Source: JBQTII01 sp052388275 (lineage in GTDB: Bacteria > Actinomycetota > Actinomycetes > Sporichthyales > Sporichthyaceae). From it: a stretch of 64,000 bases of DNA. A program made the position numbers and the translations under genes. Each line of letters starts with the position of its first letter. Position 1 is the stretch's first letter. The stretch covers positions 6,718 to 70,717 of the forward strand of contig JBQTII010000036.1 in assembly GCA_052388275.1 (NCBI GenBank), in the 5' to 3' direction. Shown here piece after piece: positions 39,771-48,180 of the stretch. The notes under the pieces were generated by a model. The model did not search any database, had not been told where the DNA came from, and saw nothing but the letters and a program-made list of their open reading frames with translations.

Positions 39771-41003
39771 GTGACAGAACCAGAGGCACCGGGCGGCGAG
39801 CGGGCGCCGAACCTCGAGGACTACGTCGCACAAGCACATGTTTTCCTCGCGGCGCGCTACCCGCGCGCATCGGCGCGGGCGTTCGCCTGGGGTGCGGGTT
39901 CCGACGAGGTCAGGGTGTTCCAGGAGCCCGAACCCGACGTCGAGGTCGAGACGATGGCGGGGATCCGGGCCTGGCGCACCGCGGTGTGGGAGGCCGGGTA
40001 CGGCTGGATCACCGGGCCCCTTGCCTATGGCGGCGCAGGACTGCCCGCGGCCTATCAGCGTGCCTTCGAGCGGGCCAGTCGCGAGTACGAGGTGCCGGGC
40101 GATGCCGCGCTGACCATCGGACTCGGGATGATCGCGCCGACGATCGCCCAATTCGGCACCGAGGAGCAGAAGCACCACTGGCTGCCGGCGATCTACAGCG
40201 GCAAGGCGATCGCCTGCCAGCTCTTCAGTGAGCCCGGCGCCGGTTCGGACCTGGCGTCGGTGTCGACCAAGGCCGAGCGCACCGAGACCGGCTGGCGGAT
40301 CAATGGCGCGAAGGTCTGGACCTCCGGTGCGCACCTGGCCGACGTCGGGGAGATCATCGCCCGCACCTCGACCGAGCCGCGGCACCGCAATCTGACGGCC
40401 TTTCTGATCGACATGCACGCCCCCGGGGTCACGGTGCGCCCCTTGCGGCAGATGACCGGCGGCGCGGCGTTCAACGAGGTGTTCCTCGACGACGTCGAGG
40501 TCAGCGATGAGCGGCGCCTGGGTGAGATCGGCCAGGGCTGGACGGTTGCACTCGCGACCCTGGCCCACGAGCGCAACGCCATGGGGCACAGCTCGTTCGG
40601 TGGGGTAGGGATCCTGTCCACCGATCGCCTGATCGCCCTGATCCAGCACGCCGGGGCGCAGGCCGATCCGCTGGTGCGCGCGGAGTTCGGTGAGCTGATC
40701 TCGCACCTGCGCAGTGCGCGTTACCAGAACGAGTTCATCGCGGCGCAGGCTCGCGCGGGCAACGGGCCCGGGGCCGAGATCGGGCTGAGCAAGATCGCGC
40801 TCTCGGACAACATGCGCCGCCTGGGCGACTTCGTGGCTGAGGTCCTGGGCCCGTCGATGATCGCCGACACGGGGGAGTGGGGTACCTATGCCTGGACTTC
40901 GCTGCTGTTGGGTGCCCCGGGATATCGCCTCGGCGGTGGAACCGACGAGATCCTGAAGAACACCATCGCCCAACGGGTCCTCGGACTCCCGCGCCCGGCC
41001 TGA
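39771..41003 (+). CDS. Acyl-CoA dehydrogenase, larger subunit type
   Basis: A 410-residue acyl-CoA dehydrogenase with an N-terminal extension. It has CQLFSEPGAGSDLAS and WRINGAKVWTSGAH in the FAD/substrate region and ends YRLGGGTDEILKNTIAQRVLG, where the common EGGT Glu is Gly. The GTG is leaderless (TACGCT six bases before). A second dehydrogenase-like gene starts 14 bases later. Actinobacterial FadE pairs of this kind form alpha2-beta2 enzymes for bulky CoA esters such as steroid side chains, with one FAD site per dimer pair, so these two are probably one enzyme. Confidence 0.85.
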   Translation: MTEPEAPGGERAPNLEDYVAQAHVFLAARYPRASARAFAWGAGSDEVRVFQEPEPDVEVETMAGIRAWRTAVWEAGYGWITGPLAYGGAGLPAAYQRAFERASREYEVPGDAALTIGLGMIAPTIAQFGTEEQKHHWLPAIYSGKAIACQLFSEPGAGSDLASVSTKAERTETGWRINGAKVWTSGAHLADVGEIIARTSTEPRHRNLTAFLIDMHAPGVTVRPLRQMTGGAAFNEVFLDDVEVSDERRLGEIGQGWTVALATLAHERNAMGHSSFGGVGILSTDRLIALIQHAGAQADPLVRAEFGELISHLRSARYQNEFIAAQARAGNGPGAEIGLSKIALSDNMRRLGDFVAEVLGPSMIADTGEWGTYAWTSLLLGAPGYRLGGGTDEILKNTIAQRVLGLPRPA

Positions 41004-41017
41004 GAGCGGACACCCCG

Positions 41018-42133
41018 ATGAGTCAGCACACCGCCGCTCTGGTTCCCGACGAGGACGAGCGTGCGCTGGCGACGGCGGTGCGCGAGGTGCTCGCCGACGT
41101 CGCCACCAGCGAGCGATTGCGCGCCGGCTTCGACACCGCCGAGGGCTACGACGCCGATGGTTGGAAGACCCTCGCCGGAGACGTGGGCCTGTGCGGGCTC
41201 ACCATTCCTGAACGCTGGGGCGGGCTCGGGCTCGGTCCCGGTGCGGTTGACGTCGTGCATGTCGAACTCGGGCACGCGCTCTACCCCGGCCCCTTCCTTG
41301 CGGTCTCGCTGGCCGCGACGGCGCTGGCGGCGTCCGCGGACGAGGGCGCGCAAGAACGCTGGCTTCCGGGGATCGCCGGGGGTGACCTGGTCGCGACGGT
41401 GGCCTGCACTCCACCCGGCCCCGGGCACCCGCCCCTGGTGGCGGTGGCGACGGGAAAGGGTTGGCAGCTGTGCGGCCGTGTGCCGTTCGTCCCGGCGGCA
41501 CACGTCGCAGACCTGCTGCTGCTGACCGCCGATACCCCGGCCGGGCCCACCCTGTTCGCCGTGCCGGCCGGCACTTCCGGCGTGGTCGTCACCGCGATGA
41601 CCGGCCTGGACCTGACCCGACGGTTGGGCGACCTGGTGCTGTCCGACGTTCCGGCGTTGCTTGTCGGCGCCGAAGGTGGGTCCGGCGCCGCGCAGGCGGC
41701 CGTCGCAAGGCACCTGCGGATCGCTCTGGCCGCCGAGGCTGCAGGTGGTTTGCAGTGGTGCTCGGCGACCGCCACGGCTTACGCCGGGACGCGCGAGCAG
41801 TTCGGCCGCCTGATCGGCTCCTACCAAGCGGTCGCGCACGCTGCCGTCGACATCTACTCCGCGGCGCGCGCCGCCCGCGCCGGCGCGCGGTGGGCCGCGG
41901 TCGCTGCGGCGAATGGCGACCCCGAGGCCGACCTGGCCTCGCACGTCGCGGCCCTGCGGGCCGGTGAGGCCTATCGGGTGCAGACCGAAGCTGGGGTGCA
42001 CCTGCTCGGCGGCATCGGATTCACCTGGGAGCACGACATGCACTTGTACTACCGACGTGCGCGGGCCGCAGGCGCCCTCGCCGGTGGCGCGCCGCAGCAC
42101 AGGGCGGCAATCGCAGCCCTCGCCGGGTTGTAG
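41018..42133 (+). CDS. Acyl-CoA dehydrogenase, smaller partner subunit type
   Basis: A 371-residue dehydrogenase-fold protein with degenerate active-site motifs. The usual TEPxAGSD block is replaced by ACTPPGPGHPP, and the C terminus HLLGGIGFTWEHDMHLYYRR ends without an EGT/E motif. It resembles the partner subunits of heteromeric actinobacterial FadE enzymes, which shape the substrate pocket. The start follows the upstream gene by 14 bases with GAGAG in the gap. I expect it to be inactive alone. Confidence 0.82.
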   Translation: MSQHTAALVPDEDERALATAVREVLADVATSERLRAGFDTAEGYDADGWKTLAGDVGLCGLTIPERWGGLGLGPGAVDVVHVELGHALYPGPFLAVSLAATALAASADEGAQERWLPGIAGGDLVATVACTPPGPGHPPLVAVATGKGWQLCGRVPFVPAAHVADLLLLTADTPAGPTLFAVPAGTSGVVVTAMTGLDLTRRLGDLVLSDVPALLVGAEGGSGAAQAAVARHLRIALAAEAAGGLQWCSATATAYAGTREQFGRLIGSYQAVAHAAVDIYSAARAARAGARWAAVAAANGDPEADLASHVAALRAGEAYRVQTEAGVHLLGGIGFTWEHDMHLYYRRARAAGALAGGAPQHRAAIAALAGL

Positions 42134-42146
42134 GGAGAGACTCCGT

Positions 42147-43040
42147 ATGCCGTACTCCTCCGTATTCCGCCCCGGGCTCTTCGACGGTCAGGTCATCCTC
42201 GTCACGGGGGGAGGCAGCGGAATTGGTCGCGCCACTGCGCATGAACTTGCCTCGCTCGGGGCCAGGGTGGTCATCGCCGGCCGGGATACCGCGAAGCTGG
42301 AGCGGGTGGCGGCCGAGGTTGCCCTCGACGGCCACATCGTCAGTACCCACGGGTGCGACATCCGGGTCGAGGCCCAGGTCATCGACCTGATCGAGTTCGC
42401 GTTGGCGACGCACGGCCGCATTGACGCTCTGGTGAACAACGCGGGCGGGCAATATCGCCAACCACTGAAAGTCATCTCGAGCAAGGGCTTCGAGGCGGTG
42501 GTGCGGCTCAACCTGTTCGGCGGGTTCATGATGATGCGCGAGGTTCACAACCGGTGGATGGGCGCCCACGGCGGGGCGATCGTCAACGTGATCGCGGACA
42601 TCTGGGGTGGCTGGCCTAACTACGCCCATTCCGGGGCGGCCCGCGGTGGGATGTGGACGCTGACCGAGAGCGCGGCCTCGGAGTGGGCGCCCGCCGGGGT
42701 CCGGGTGAACGCGGTCGCCCCGGGCGGCATCGAGAGCAGCGGCTTCGATACCTATGAGCCGGACGCACAGCAGGAGATCCTCAGGTTTCCCGAGACCATC
42801 CCGCTGCAGCGCTACGGCAACGTCGCCGAGATGTCCGGCGCGATCACCTACCTGTTGTCTCCGGCGGCGGCCTTCATCACCGGGAGCTGTATCCGGGTGG
42901 ACGGGGGCGCGCCGCAGGCCCGGTACTGCTGGAATCCGCCCGCCGCCCACCAGAATTCGGTGCCCTTCGGTGGTTTTCACCTGGAAAGCCGGTCGAAGCT
43001 GCTCAGCGAGGGCCCCAAGCGCAGTAGTAACCGTACGTAG
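42147..43040 (+). CDS. SDR, peroxisomal trans-2-enoyl-CoA reductase-like
   Basis: A 297-residue SDR. VTGGGSGIGRA cofactor motif near residues 20-30, NNAGGQYRQP near 95, and the catalytic region NYAHSGAARGGMWTLTES, in which Lys of YxxxK is Arg and the Tyr is displaced. The HSGAARAG-type block is that of PECR-like trans-2-enoyl-CoA reductases and related dienoyl-CoA reductases. The ATG at 42147 is 13 bases after the dehydrogenase pair, with GGGAGAG in between, so the three genes form an operon: dehydrogenate, then reduce or rearrange double bonds. Confidence 0.82.
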   Translation: MPYSSVFRPGLFDGQVILVTGGGSGIGRATAHELASLGARVVIAGRDTAKLERVAAEVALDGHIVSTHGCDIRVEAQVIDLIEFALATHGRIDALVNNAGGQYRQPLKVISSKGFEAVVRLNLFGGFMMMREVHNRWMGAHGGAIVNVIADIWGGWPNYAHSGAARGGMWTLTESAASEWAPAGVRVNAVAPGGIESSGFDTYEPDAQQEILRFPETIPLQRYGNVAEMSGAITYLLSPAAAFITGSCIRVDGGAPQARYCWNPPAAHQNSVPFGGFHLESRSKLLSEGPKRSSNRT

Positions 43041-43041
43041 T

Positions 43042-43078
43042 TGAATGATCACAAATGCTTACATCTTGTGACCATTCA
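43042..43078. promoter_or_regulatory. Large AT-rich inverted repeat after the SDR gene
   Basis: Arms TGAATGATCACAA (43042-43054) and TTGTGACCATTCA (43066-43078) pair at 12 of 13 positions around 11 bases. It begins just after the SDR stop and is far less GC-rich than its surroundings, more like a protein-binding operator than a terminator. It could control the downstream transporter gene or end the upstream operon. Confidence 0.55.
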
Positions 43079-43169
43079 CCCCTTCGAGCGGCTTCTGCTA
43101 CCGGGTAGGGGGTGCCGGCCGGCGACGGCCCGGTGGGAACGGGGTGACGAAATCCCTCATAGGGGGTAT

Positions 43170-43198
43170 GTGACTCTGAACACCAAACAAGACATACT
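43170..43198 (+). promoter_or_regulatory. Possible promoter of the substrate-binding protein gene
   Basis: GTGACT (43170-43175), 17 bases, CATACT (43193-43198), in an AT-rich stretch about 105 bases before the GTG start at 43304. Spacing is standard, matches to consensus are moderate. Confidence 0.35.
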
Positions 43199-43303
43199 TT
43201 TTCTCAGCTGTTTCTTTGGGAACCAGGTGGATCGGAGCCTGAAGTGTGCAGCGCCCCGGTCTGGGTGCGTCCCGCCCCTGGACACGACCCCTGAGGAGTT
43301 CAG

Positions 43304-44887
43304 GTGCGGATGAAGAAGAGTGGTCTTCTTGCCGTCACCCCCGTCATGCTCAGCGCGGCGCTGGTACTCAGCGCCTGTGGTGGCGGCGGTAGTGACGCGG
43401 ACGAATCGATTGCCCAGCAGCCGGGCGAATCAGTGACGGGTGAGGTCGGCGAGGCCCTCGGCGGCGTGGTGGACACCGCGACCGGTGAGGCCCCCACCGG
43501 TGAGGCCCCCACGGGTGAAGCCCCCACGGGTGATGCCCCGACGGGTGAAGCCCCCACGGGTGAAGCCCCCACGGGTAAGGCCCCCACGGGTAAGGCCCCC
43601 ACCGGCACGGCCCCCACCGGCAAGGCCCCCACCGGCAAGGCGAGCACCGGCGGCCTGACGGCCATCGACACCCCGGCTCAGGTGGCGGAGAACGCCAAGA
43701 TCGCCGAGGCTGCCGGCGGAGCCACCGATATCGGTGTCACCAAGGACTCCATCAAGCTCGGCTCGGTCTCCATGCATGGCATCGCGCTGGGCAACCTGCT
43801 CGTGCAGCCGCTGGTCAAGGGTGTCTCCGCGACACTCGCCTCGATCAACGACCGCGGCGGTGTCCTCGGGCGTCGCCTGTCGATCGTGGACTGCGACGAC
43901 GGCCCGGGCGAGGTCTCCCGCTCCAAGGCCTGCATCAAGAAGCTCGCCGGCCAGGACAAGGTCTTCGCGCTCATCGGCTACTCCAGCTGGGCGTCGGCCT
44001 CCGTGCACGACGACCTCAAGCAGAACAACCTCCCCGCCGTCGGCACCTGGGCCTACTCCCAGACCGAGTGGCAGGACAAGTACATGTTCCCCACTCACAT
44101 GTCGATGATCCACGAGGCCATGGCGGGCGCCCACTGGGTGAAGAACGTCATCAAGCCCAAGACCTACGGAATGGTCTGCCTGACCAGCCCGGAAATGCAG
44201 CTGAGCTGCAACCAGGTACAGCGCGTCCTGGACGCCTCGGGTGCTGAGCTGGTCAAGAAGATGGACGTCGGCATCGCCGAGACCTCGCTGTCCGCGCAGG
44301 TTCTGTCGATGCGGGCCGCCAACCCGGATCACATCGTGCACTACGTGATCAACCCCGCGACCATGGTGAAGTTCATGGTCGAGGCCTCGCAGCAGGGTTA
44401 CTACCCGCCCCAGGGCATCTCCGGCAACCACCTCGCCGCTGAGGTCCTCGGGTCGCTGTTCGGCAAGCACCCGGTCGGCCGCTACTGGACGAACACCACC
44501 TACAAGCTGTGGGGTTCGGAGTACATGGCCGTCATGAACAAGTACGCCCGCGGAAACAAGGGCCTGAACCACCACATCGTGCAGGCGTCCTACACCGGCA
44601 CGCTGATCTTCGAGCGCGCCGCCAAGGCCGTCGGACCGAACCTGACCCGTGAGCGCCTCATGGCGCAGCTCGGTAACGGTGACGTCTACGAGGCGGACTC
44701 CTCGCTGGACCAGCGCTTCTCCTGGGCCGACAGCGAGCGCTTCGGAAACAACTGGGACAAGGAAATGGGCCAGGGCCGCGAGTACATGTACAAGTACGGC
44801 GGCACCAACACGGTCTCGGACCCGAACGGCACCCCGTCCGGCTTCCAGCCCGACCCCGACCAGTTCGTCATCTACACGCACAAGTGA
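43304..44887 (+). CDS. ABC-type (branched-chain amino acid family) substrate-binding lipoprotein with TGxAP repeat
   Basis: A 527-residue extracellular lipoprotein. The signal peptide ends in the lipobox LSAC with Cys25 as lipid anchor. Residues ~60-114 are eleven TGxAP pentapeptides: the first six carry E/D at x, the last five K or T. The rest is a type 1 periplasmic-binding fold of the LivJ family (DSIKLGSVSMHGIALG, RGGVLGRRLSIVDCDDG, FALIGYSSWASA). Such proteins deliver amino acids, amides, or in actinobacterial catabolic clusters aromatic or steroid-like acids to an ABC importer. No permease or ATPase gene is in the window. GTG at 43304 is supported by GAGGAG at 43293-43298. Confidence 0.88.
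   Translation: MRMKKSGLLAVTPVMLSAALVLSACGGGGSDADESIAQQPGESVTGEVGEALGGVVDTATGEAPTGEAPTGEAPTGDAPTGEAPTGEAPTGKAPTGKAPTGTAPTGKAPTGKASTGGLTAIDTPAQVAENAKIAEAAGGATDIGVTKDSIKLGSVSMHGIALGNLLVQPLVKGVSATLASINDRGGVLGRRLSIVDCDDGPGEVSRSKACIKKLAGQDKVFALIGYSSWASASVHDDLKQNNLPAVGTWAYSQTEWQDKYMFPTHMSMIHEAMAGAHWVKNVIKPKTYGMVCLTSPEMQLSCNQVQRVLDASGAELVKKMDVGIAETSLSAQVLSMRAANPDHIVHYVINPATMVKFMVEASQQGYYPPQGISGNHLAAEVLGSLFGKHPVGRYWTNTTYKLWGSEYMAVMNKYARGNKGLNHHIVQASYTGTLIFERAAKAVGPNLTRERLMAQLGNGDVYEADSSLDQRFSWADSERFGNNWDKEMGQGREYMYKYGGTNTVSDPNGTPSGFQPDPDQFVIYTHK
43481..43645 (+). repeat. 15-bp coding minisatellite (TGxAP repeat)
   Basis: Eleven in-frame 15-bp units of the form ACSGGYRANGCCCCC, encoding TG[E/D/K/T]AP in the linker between lipid anchor and binding domain. 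Copy number is likely to vary between strains by slippage. Confidence 0.9.
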
Positions 44888-44895
44888 GCCGAGCG

Positions 44896-45046
44896 CAGAG
44901 CAAGTCGCGAGGAACGAGCACTTGCTCTGCCGAGGCGATCGCCGTGCGTTGAGTGCAGCGGAACACCCACAAGTGCGCTGACACCGTTCTGAGCTAGTCA
45001 AGTACCGCTTCACCAGGGCGGGCACCGCATACGCGGTGCCCGCCCT
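44896..45046 (+). terminator. Two terminator hairpins after the substrate-binding protein gene
   Basis: Hairpin 1: perfect 10-bp arms CAGAGCAAGT (44896-44905) and ACTTGCTCTG (44920-44929). Hairpin 2: perfect 14-bp arms AGGGCGGGCACCGC (45015-45028) and GCGGTGCCCGCCCT (45033-45046) with a 4-base loop, followed by GTCGTTTCT. The second is the strongest terminator in the window and separates the catabolic island from the polysaccharide locus. Confidence 0.8.
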
Positions 45047-45065
45047 GTCGTTTCTCGCGGCTCTC

Positions 45066-45071
45066 TAGACT
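45066..45071 (+). promoter_or_regulatory. -10 box of a leaderless glycosyltransferase gene
   Basis: TAGACT fits the actinobacterial TAnnnT consensus and ends six bases before the GTG start at 45078. No Shine-Dalgarno is present, so transcription probably begins at the start codon. Confidence 0.5.
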
Positions 45072-45077
45072 GCGTGG

Positions 45078-47033
45078 GTGCCCGGACCGAAGCTGTCTCT
45101 CATCGTTCCGATGTACGGCGTCGAGGCCTATCTGCCGCAGTTTCTGGCCTCCCTCGACGCTCAGTCCGAGGACCTCGTCGACGTCGAGCTGGTGTTCGTG
45201 GACGACGGTTCCCCGGACCGGTCGGCGCAGATCGCCGCCGACTGGATGGCCGCCCATCGGGCCGTGCCCACCCACCTGATCTCCCAGTGCAACGGTGGGC
45301 TGGCGGCGGCCCGCAACGCCGGCCTCGCGGCGTCGAGCGGGGAGTGGGTGAGCTTCCCCGACCCCGACGATGTCCTGACCCCGGCTTACCTCGCGGCCGT
45401 CCGTCGCTTCCTGGAAGCCGGGCGGGCAGCGAAGGTGATGCTCGCCGCAACCAACTTGGTCTACCTCGATGAGGAGTCCGGCGCCCGCCGCGATGCGCAT
45501 CCCCTGCGCTTCAAGTTCGCCGGCGGTCACCACCGCATCGTCGATCTGGCGCGGCGCCCGGATCACATCCACCTCTCCGCTGCCTCCGCCTGGTATCGCG
45601 GCGAGGTGCTGCGTTCGGGCGACCTGCGCTTCGACTCCCGCATCACCCCGACTTTCGAGGACGCCCATCTGACGGCTCGTTATCTTCGGGACGATCCGCG
45701 GATCGCGCTGCTCGAGGACGCGGTCTATCTCTACCGCCGCCGCTCCGACGTCAGTTCCGCGGTGCAGAGTGGGTGGTTCCAAGAATCCAAGTACCGCGCG
45801 GTCCCTCGCCACGGCTGGCTGGACCTGGTGCGCTCCTTCACCGACGCGGGCCAGGAGCTGCCGCGGTGGGTCGCGAACATGGTGCTCTACGACTTGATCG
45901 GGTTCTTCCGGGCCGATCTTCGGCCCGATTCGCCGACGCACGACATTCCCGTGCCCTGGCGCGAGGCGTTCCTGGAAGCCACTGCCGAGGTGCTCAGCCA
46001 CCTGGGGCCGGCCGCGATTGCGGACTACTCGCTGGGCTGGTGCCCGAGCGACGTCCGCCGGGCGCTGCTCTACGGGTTCGGAGCCGGACCGGTGCTCAGC
46101 GACGTGCACTGCGACCGCATCGACCTCGACCAAGACCTGGTGCGGGTCAGCCACTACCGCTATAGCGCCGCGGAGCCGAGCCTGACCTACAGCGTGCGCG
46201 GTGTTCGGACCGAACCGGTGCACTCCAAGGTTCGCAAGGTCGAGTTCTACGGGCGCACGCTCGCTCGCCAGCACACGGCGTGGCTGCCGCTGGGCGGGGT
46301 GCGGGTCTGGGCCGACGGCGCCCCACTCCCGGTCCACGTCGGACCGCACAGATTGCCCCGCTACGTCGCCGGCCCGGGGGTGCTCCAGGCGCAATTGTCC
46401 CCGGCCGGCGCGACGATGGACGGCGGCGGGGAGCCGGCGGAATCGCGAGCGCCGTGCGGGCGCGGGGGCGGCCGCGGCACCTGGCTGCTCATGGGCACCA
46501 GGGAGTCCCCCGGGGTGTACGTCGAGGCGTTGTACGAGGTGCTGCACGGGGCCGAGCCCTCGACGCCGGTGTGGGTGATGCTCGAGGAGAGCAGCCCGGA
46601 CCGGCCGCGATTGGCGGGCGCTGGGGTGCCCCTGGCGACGTTCGGGTCAGCGCAGGCGCTGGCGGCCCTGGCCGACTGTCGCCATCTGGTCACTTCCGAA
46701 CTCGACGAGCGGTTCTGGGCGATGGTGGCGCTCGCTTCGGGTCCGCACGGGCCACCACGGGTGATCTATCTGCCGCCGGTACCGGTGCGCGAAGTCGACC
46801 ACCGGACGCTGAACAGGCATCCGCTGGACCTCGTCGTGGTTGCCGATCAGGCGCAGTATCAGCTGATCGTGACCGACGGATCGCCGTTCGCCCACTCGGC
46901 GAAGGAAGTAGCCGTCACGGGCCTGCCCGGCCAGGACAGCGATGGCGGCGCCGCTCACCGGATCTACCAGGCGATCCGCAGCCTGGATCTTCCGCATGAT
47001 GCGCGGCCGAGCGCACCTACGCGTTCGCTCTGA
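45078..47033 (+). CDS. Family 2 glycosyltransferase with large C-terminal extension
   Basis: A 651-residue protein. Residues 5-230 are a GT-A family 2 domain: LSLIVPMYGVEAYLPQFLAS, VFVDDGSPD, NGGLAAARNAGL, and the metal-binding SFPDPDDVL. The C-terminal ~400 residues are not recognised with certainty. Parts such as TWLLMGTRESPGVYVEALY suggest a second, GT-B-like or teichoic-acid-synthase-like domain. It would transfer a sugar during cell-wall glycan or teichoic-acid-like polymer synthesis at the inner face of the membrane. The last 17 bases overlap the end of the convergent glycosyltransferase gene. Confidence 0.8.
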   Translation: MPGPKLSLIVPMYGVEAYLPQFLASLDAQSEDLVDVELVFVDDGSPDRSAQIAADWMAAHRAVPTHLISQCNGGLAAARNAGLAASSGEWVSFPDPDDVLTPAYLAAVRRFLEAGRAAKVMLAATNLVYLDEESGARRDAHPLRFKFAGGHHRIVDLARRPDHIHLSAASAWYRGEVLRSGDLRFDSRITPTFEDAHLTARYLRDDPRIALLEDAVYLYRRRSDVSSAVQSGWFQESKYRAVPRHGWLDLVRSFTDAGQELPRWVANMVLYDLIGFFRADLRPDSPTHDIPVPWREAFLEATAEVLSHLGPAAIADYSLGWCPSDVRRALLYGFGAGPVLSDVHCDRIDLDQDLVRVSHYRYSAAEPSLTYSVRGVRTEPVHSKVRKVEFYGRTLARQHTAWLPLGGVRVWADGAPLPVHVGPHRLPRYVAGPGVLQAQLSPAGATMDGGGEPAESRAPCGRGGGRGTWLLMGTRESPGVYVEALYEVLHGAEPSTPVWVMLEESSPDRPRLAGAGVPLATFGSAQALAALADCRHLVTSELDERFWAMVALASGPHGPPRVIYLPPVPVREVDHRTLNRHPLDLVVVADQAQYQLIVTDGSPFAHSAKEVAVTGLPGQDSDGGAAHRIYQAIRSLDLPHDARPSAPTRSL

Positions 47034-48024
47034 CGCGCGGGGCCGTCGCGCTCGGGGCCCCGCGTCGGGATTGGAGTCGGGCCGCCGCGCGGAGTACGGA
47101 TCGGGGCAGGCCCGCGTCGAGTTTCGCCAGGGGAACAAGCTCTAGCCCGCGCCGGGCGAGGTCGGCGCGCACCGCGGGGTAGTGCTCGGGATGCGCGCGC
47201 AGGAACGTGTTGATATGGCCGGTCTCGGCCCGGACCAACCGGTGCCGCGCCGCCGCCTGATGGGGGGATCCGGGTTCGATGTCGGCCAGATGCTCGAACC
47301 CCTCCAACCGGCGGCGCCCGGTGTTGTCGTAGGACGGTTCGCGTCGAGAGTTTGTGCCCTCAGCAATCGAGCGGTAGTACACGGCGTGGGCCTCGATCGG
47401 GCAGACCCGCATGGGCATCGCGTGGGCGTTGAAGAACGCGAAATAGAAGGCGAGGTCTTCACCGCTGCGCAGGTCCGGGTCGAATCCGACGCTGCGCGCG
47501 GCACCCGTCGGGAGCAGCTTGCACACGCTGTAGGTGGTGGCGACGAAGAGCTGATTGGGTGCCAGGGTGCGCCCCGCGTGCACCAGTTGACGGGAGATGC
47601 GATTGCCGAAATGCGGGGAGCGGTCCCCGGAGTGCACATCGGCCAGGTGGGCGATGGCGACGACGCCGGGGCCGGCGCACGCCAACAGCCCGGCGAGGAA
47701 GGCGGGGGAGACCACGTCGTCGTCATCGACGAAGGTGACATAGTCACCGCGGGCCATGGCCATGCCCACGTTGCGCGCCCGACCAAGACCCGCCTGGATG
47801 CAGGTGGCGCGCCGGATCTGCAGTGGGGGATGGTCCGCGATGACCTTGTCGAGGACGGCGCTGGTGGCCGGGTCCTCGAGCGTGCCGTTGCTGATCACCA
47901 GAATCTCGAACTGCTCCGGCGGGAGGGTCTGCGCCGCCAGCGAGCGCAGGGTCTCACCGATCGACCCGGACCGGGCGTGGGTCCCGATGATGACGCTGAC
48001 CTGGGGTTTTGTCGCAGGTGACAC
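47017..48024 (-). CDS. Family 2 glycosyltransferase
   Basis: A 335-residue GT-A enzyme. N-terminal nucleotide-sugar block VSVIIGTHARSGSIGETLRS, then VISNGTLED, GLGRARNVGMAMARGDYV, and the DDDD metal motif (TFVDDDDVVS). GTG at 48024 is chosen because GGGAGG lies five bases upstream; the longer open frame adds an unconserved leader. It is convergent with, and overlaps by 17 bases, the preceding glycosyltransferase. Donor and acceptor are unknown. Confidence 0.82.
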   Translation of the reverse strand: MSPATKPQVSVIIGTHARSGSIGETLRSLAAQTLPPEQFEILVISNGTLEDPATSAVLDKVIADHPPLQIRRATCIQAGLGRARNVGMAMARGDYVTFVDDDDVVSPAFLAGLLACAGPGVVAIAHLADVHSGDRSPHFGNRISRQLVHAGRTLAPNQLFVATTYSVCKLLPTGAARSVGFDPDLRSGEDLAFYFAFFNAHAMPMRVCPIEAHAVYYRSIAEGTNSRREPSYDNTGRRRLEGFEHLADIEPGSPHQAAARHRLVRAETGHINTFLRAHPEHYPAVRADLARRGLELVPLAKLDAGLPRSVLRAAARLQSRRGAPSATAPRVRANA

Positions 48025-48180
48025 GTCACCTCCCGGGATGTGATCGGTGTGTGCGGTGTGGTCGTGCAGGTCCCGCGGCGGCGGTACCGGCACTAGGCTT
48101 GATGGACCGCCCAGGGCGGCCCTGCGCGAGTTTACAGCCGTCCCGTCACCGGCCATCCCGGATGACCTCAACGTATTGGG
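48025..48180. other. Divergent intergenic region
   Basis: Separates the minus-strand glycosyltransferase from the plus-strand membrane protein gene. A TAGGCT box (48094-48099) of the type seen elsewhere in this window could serve as a plus-strand -10. No gene is evident. Confidence 0.35.
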
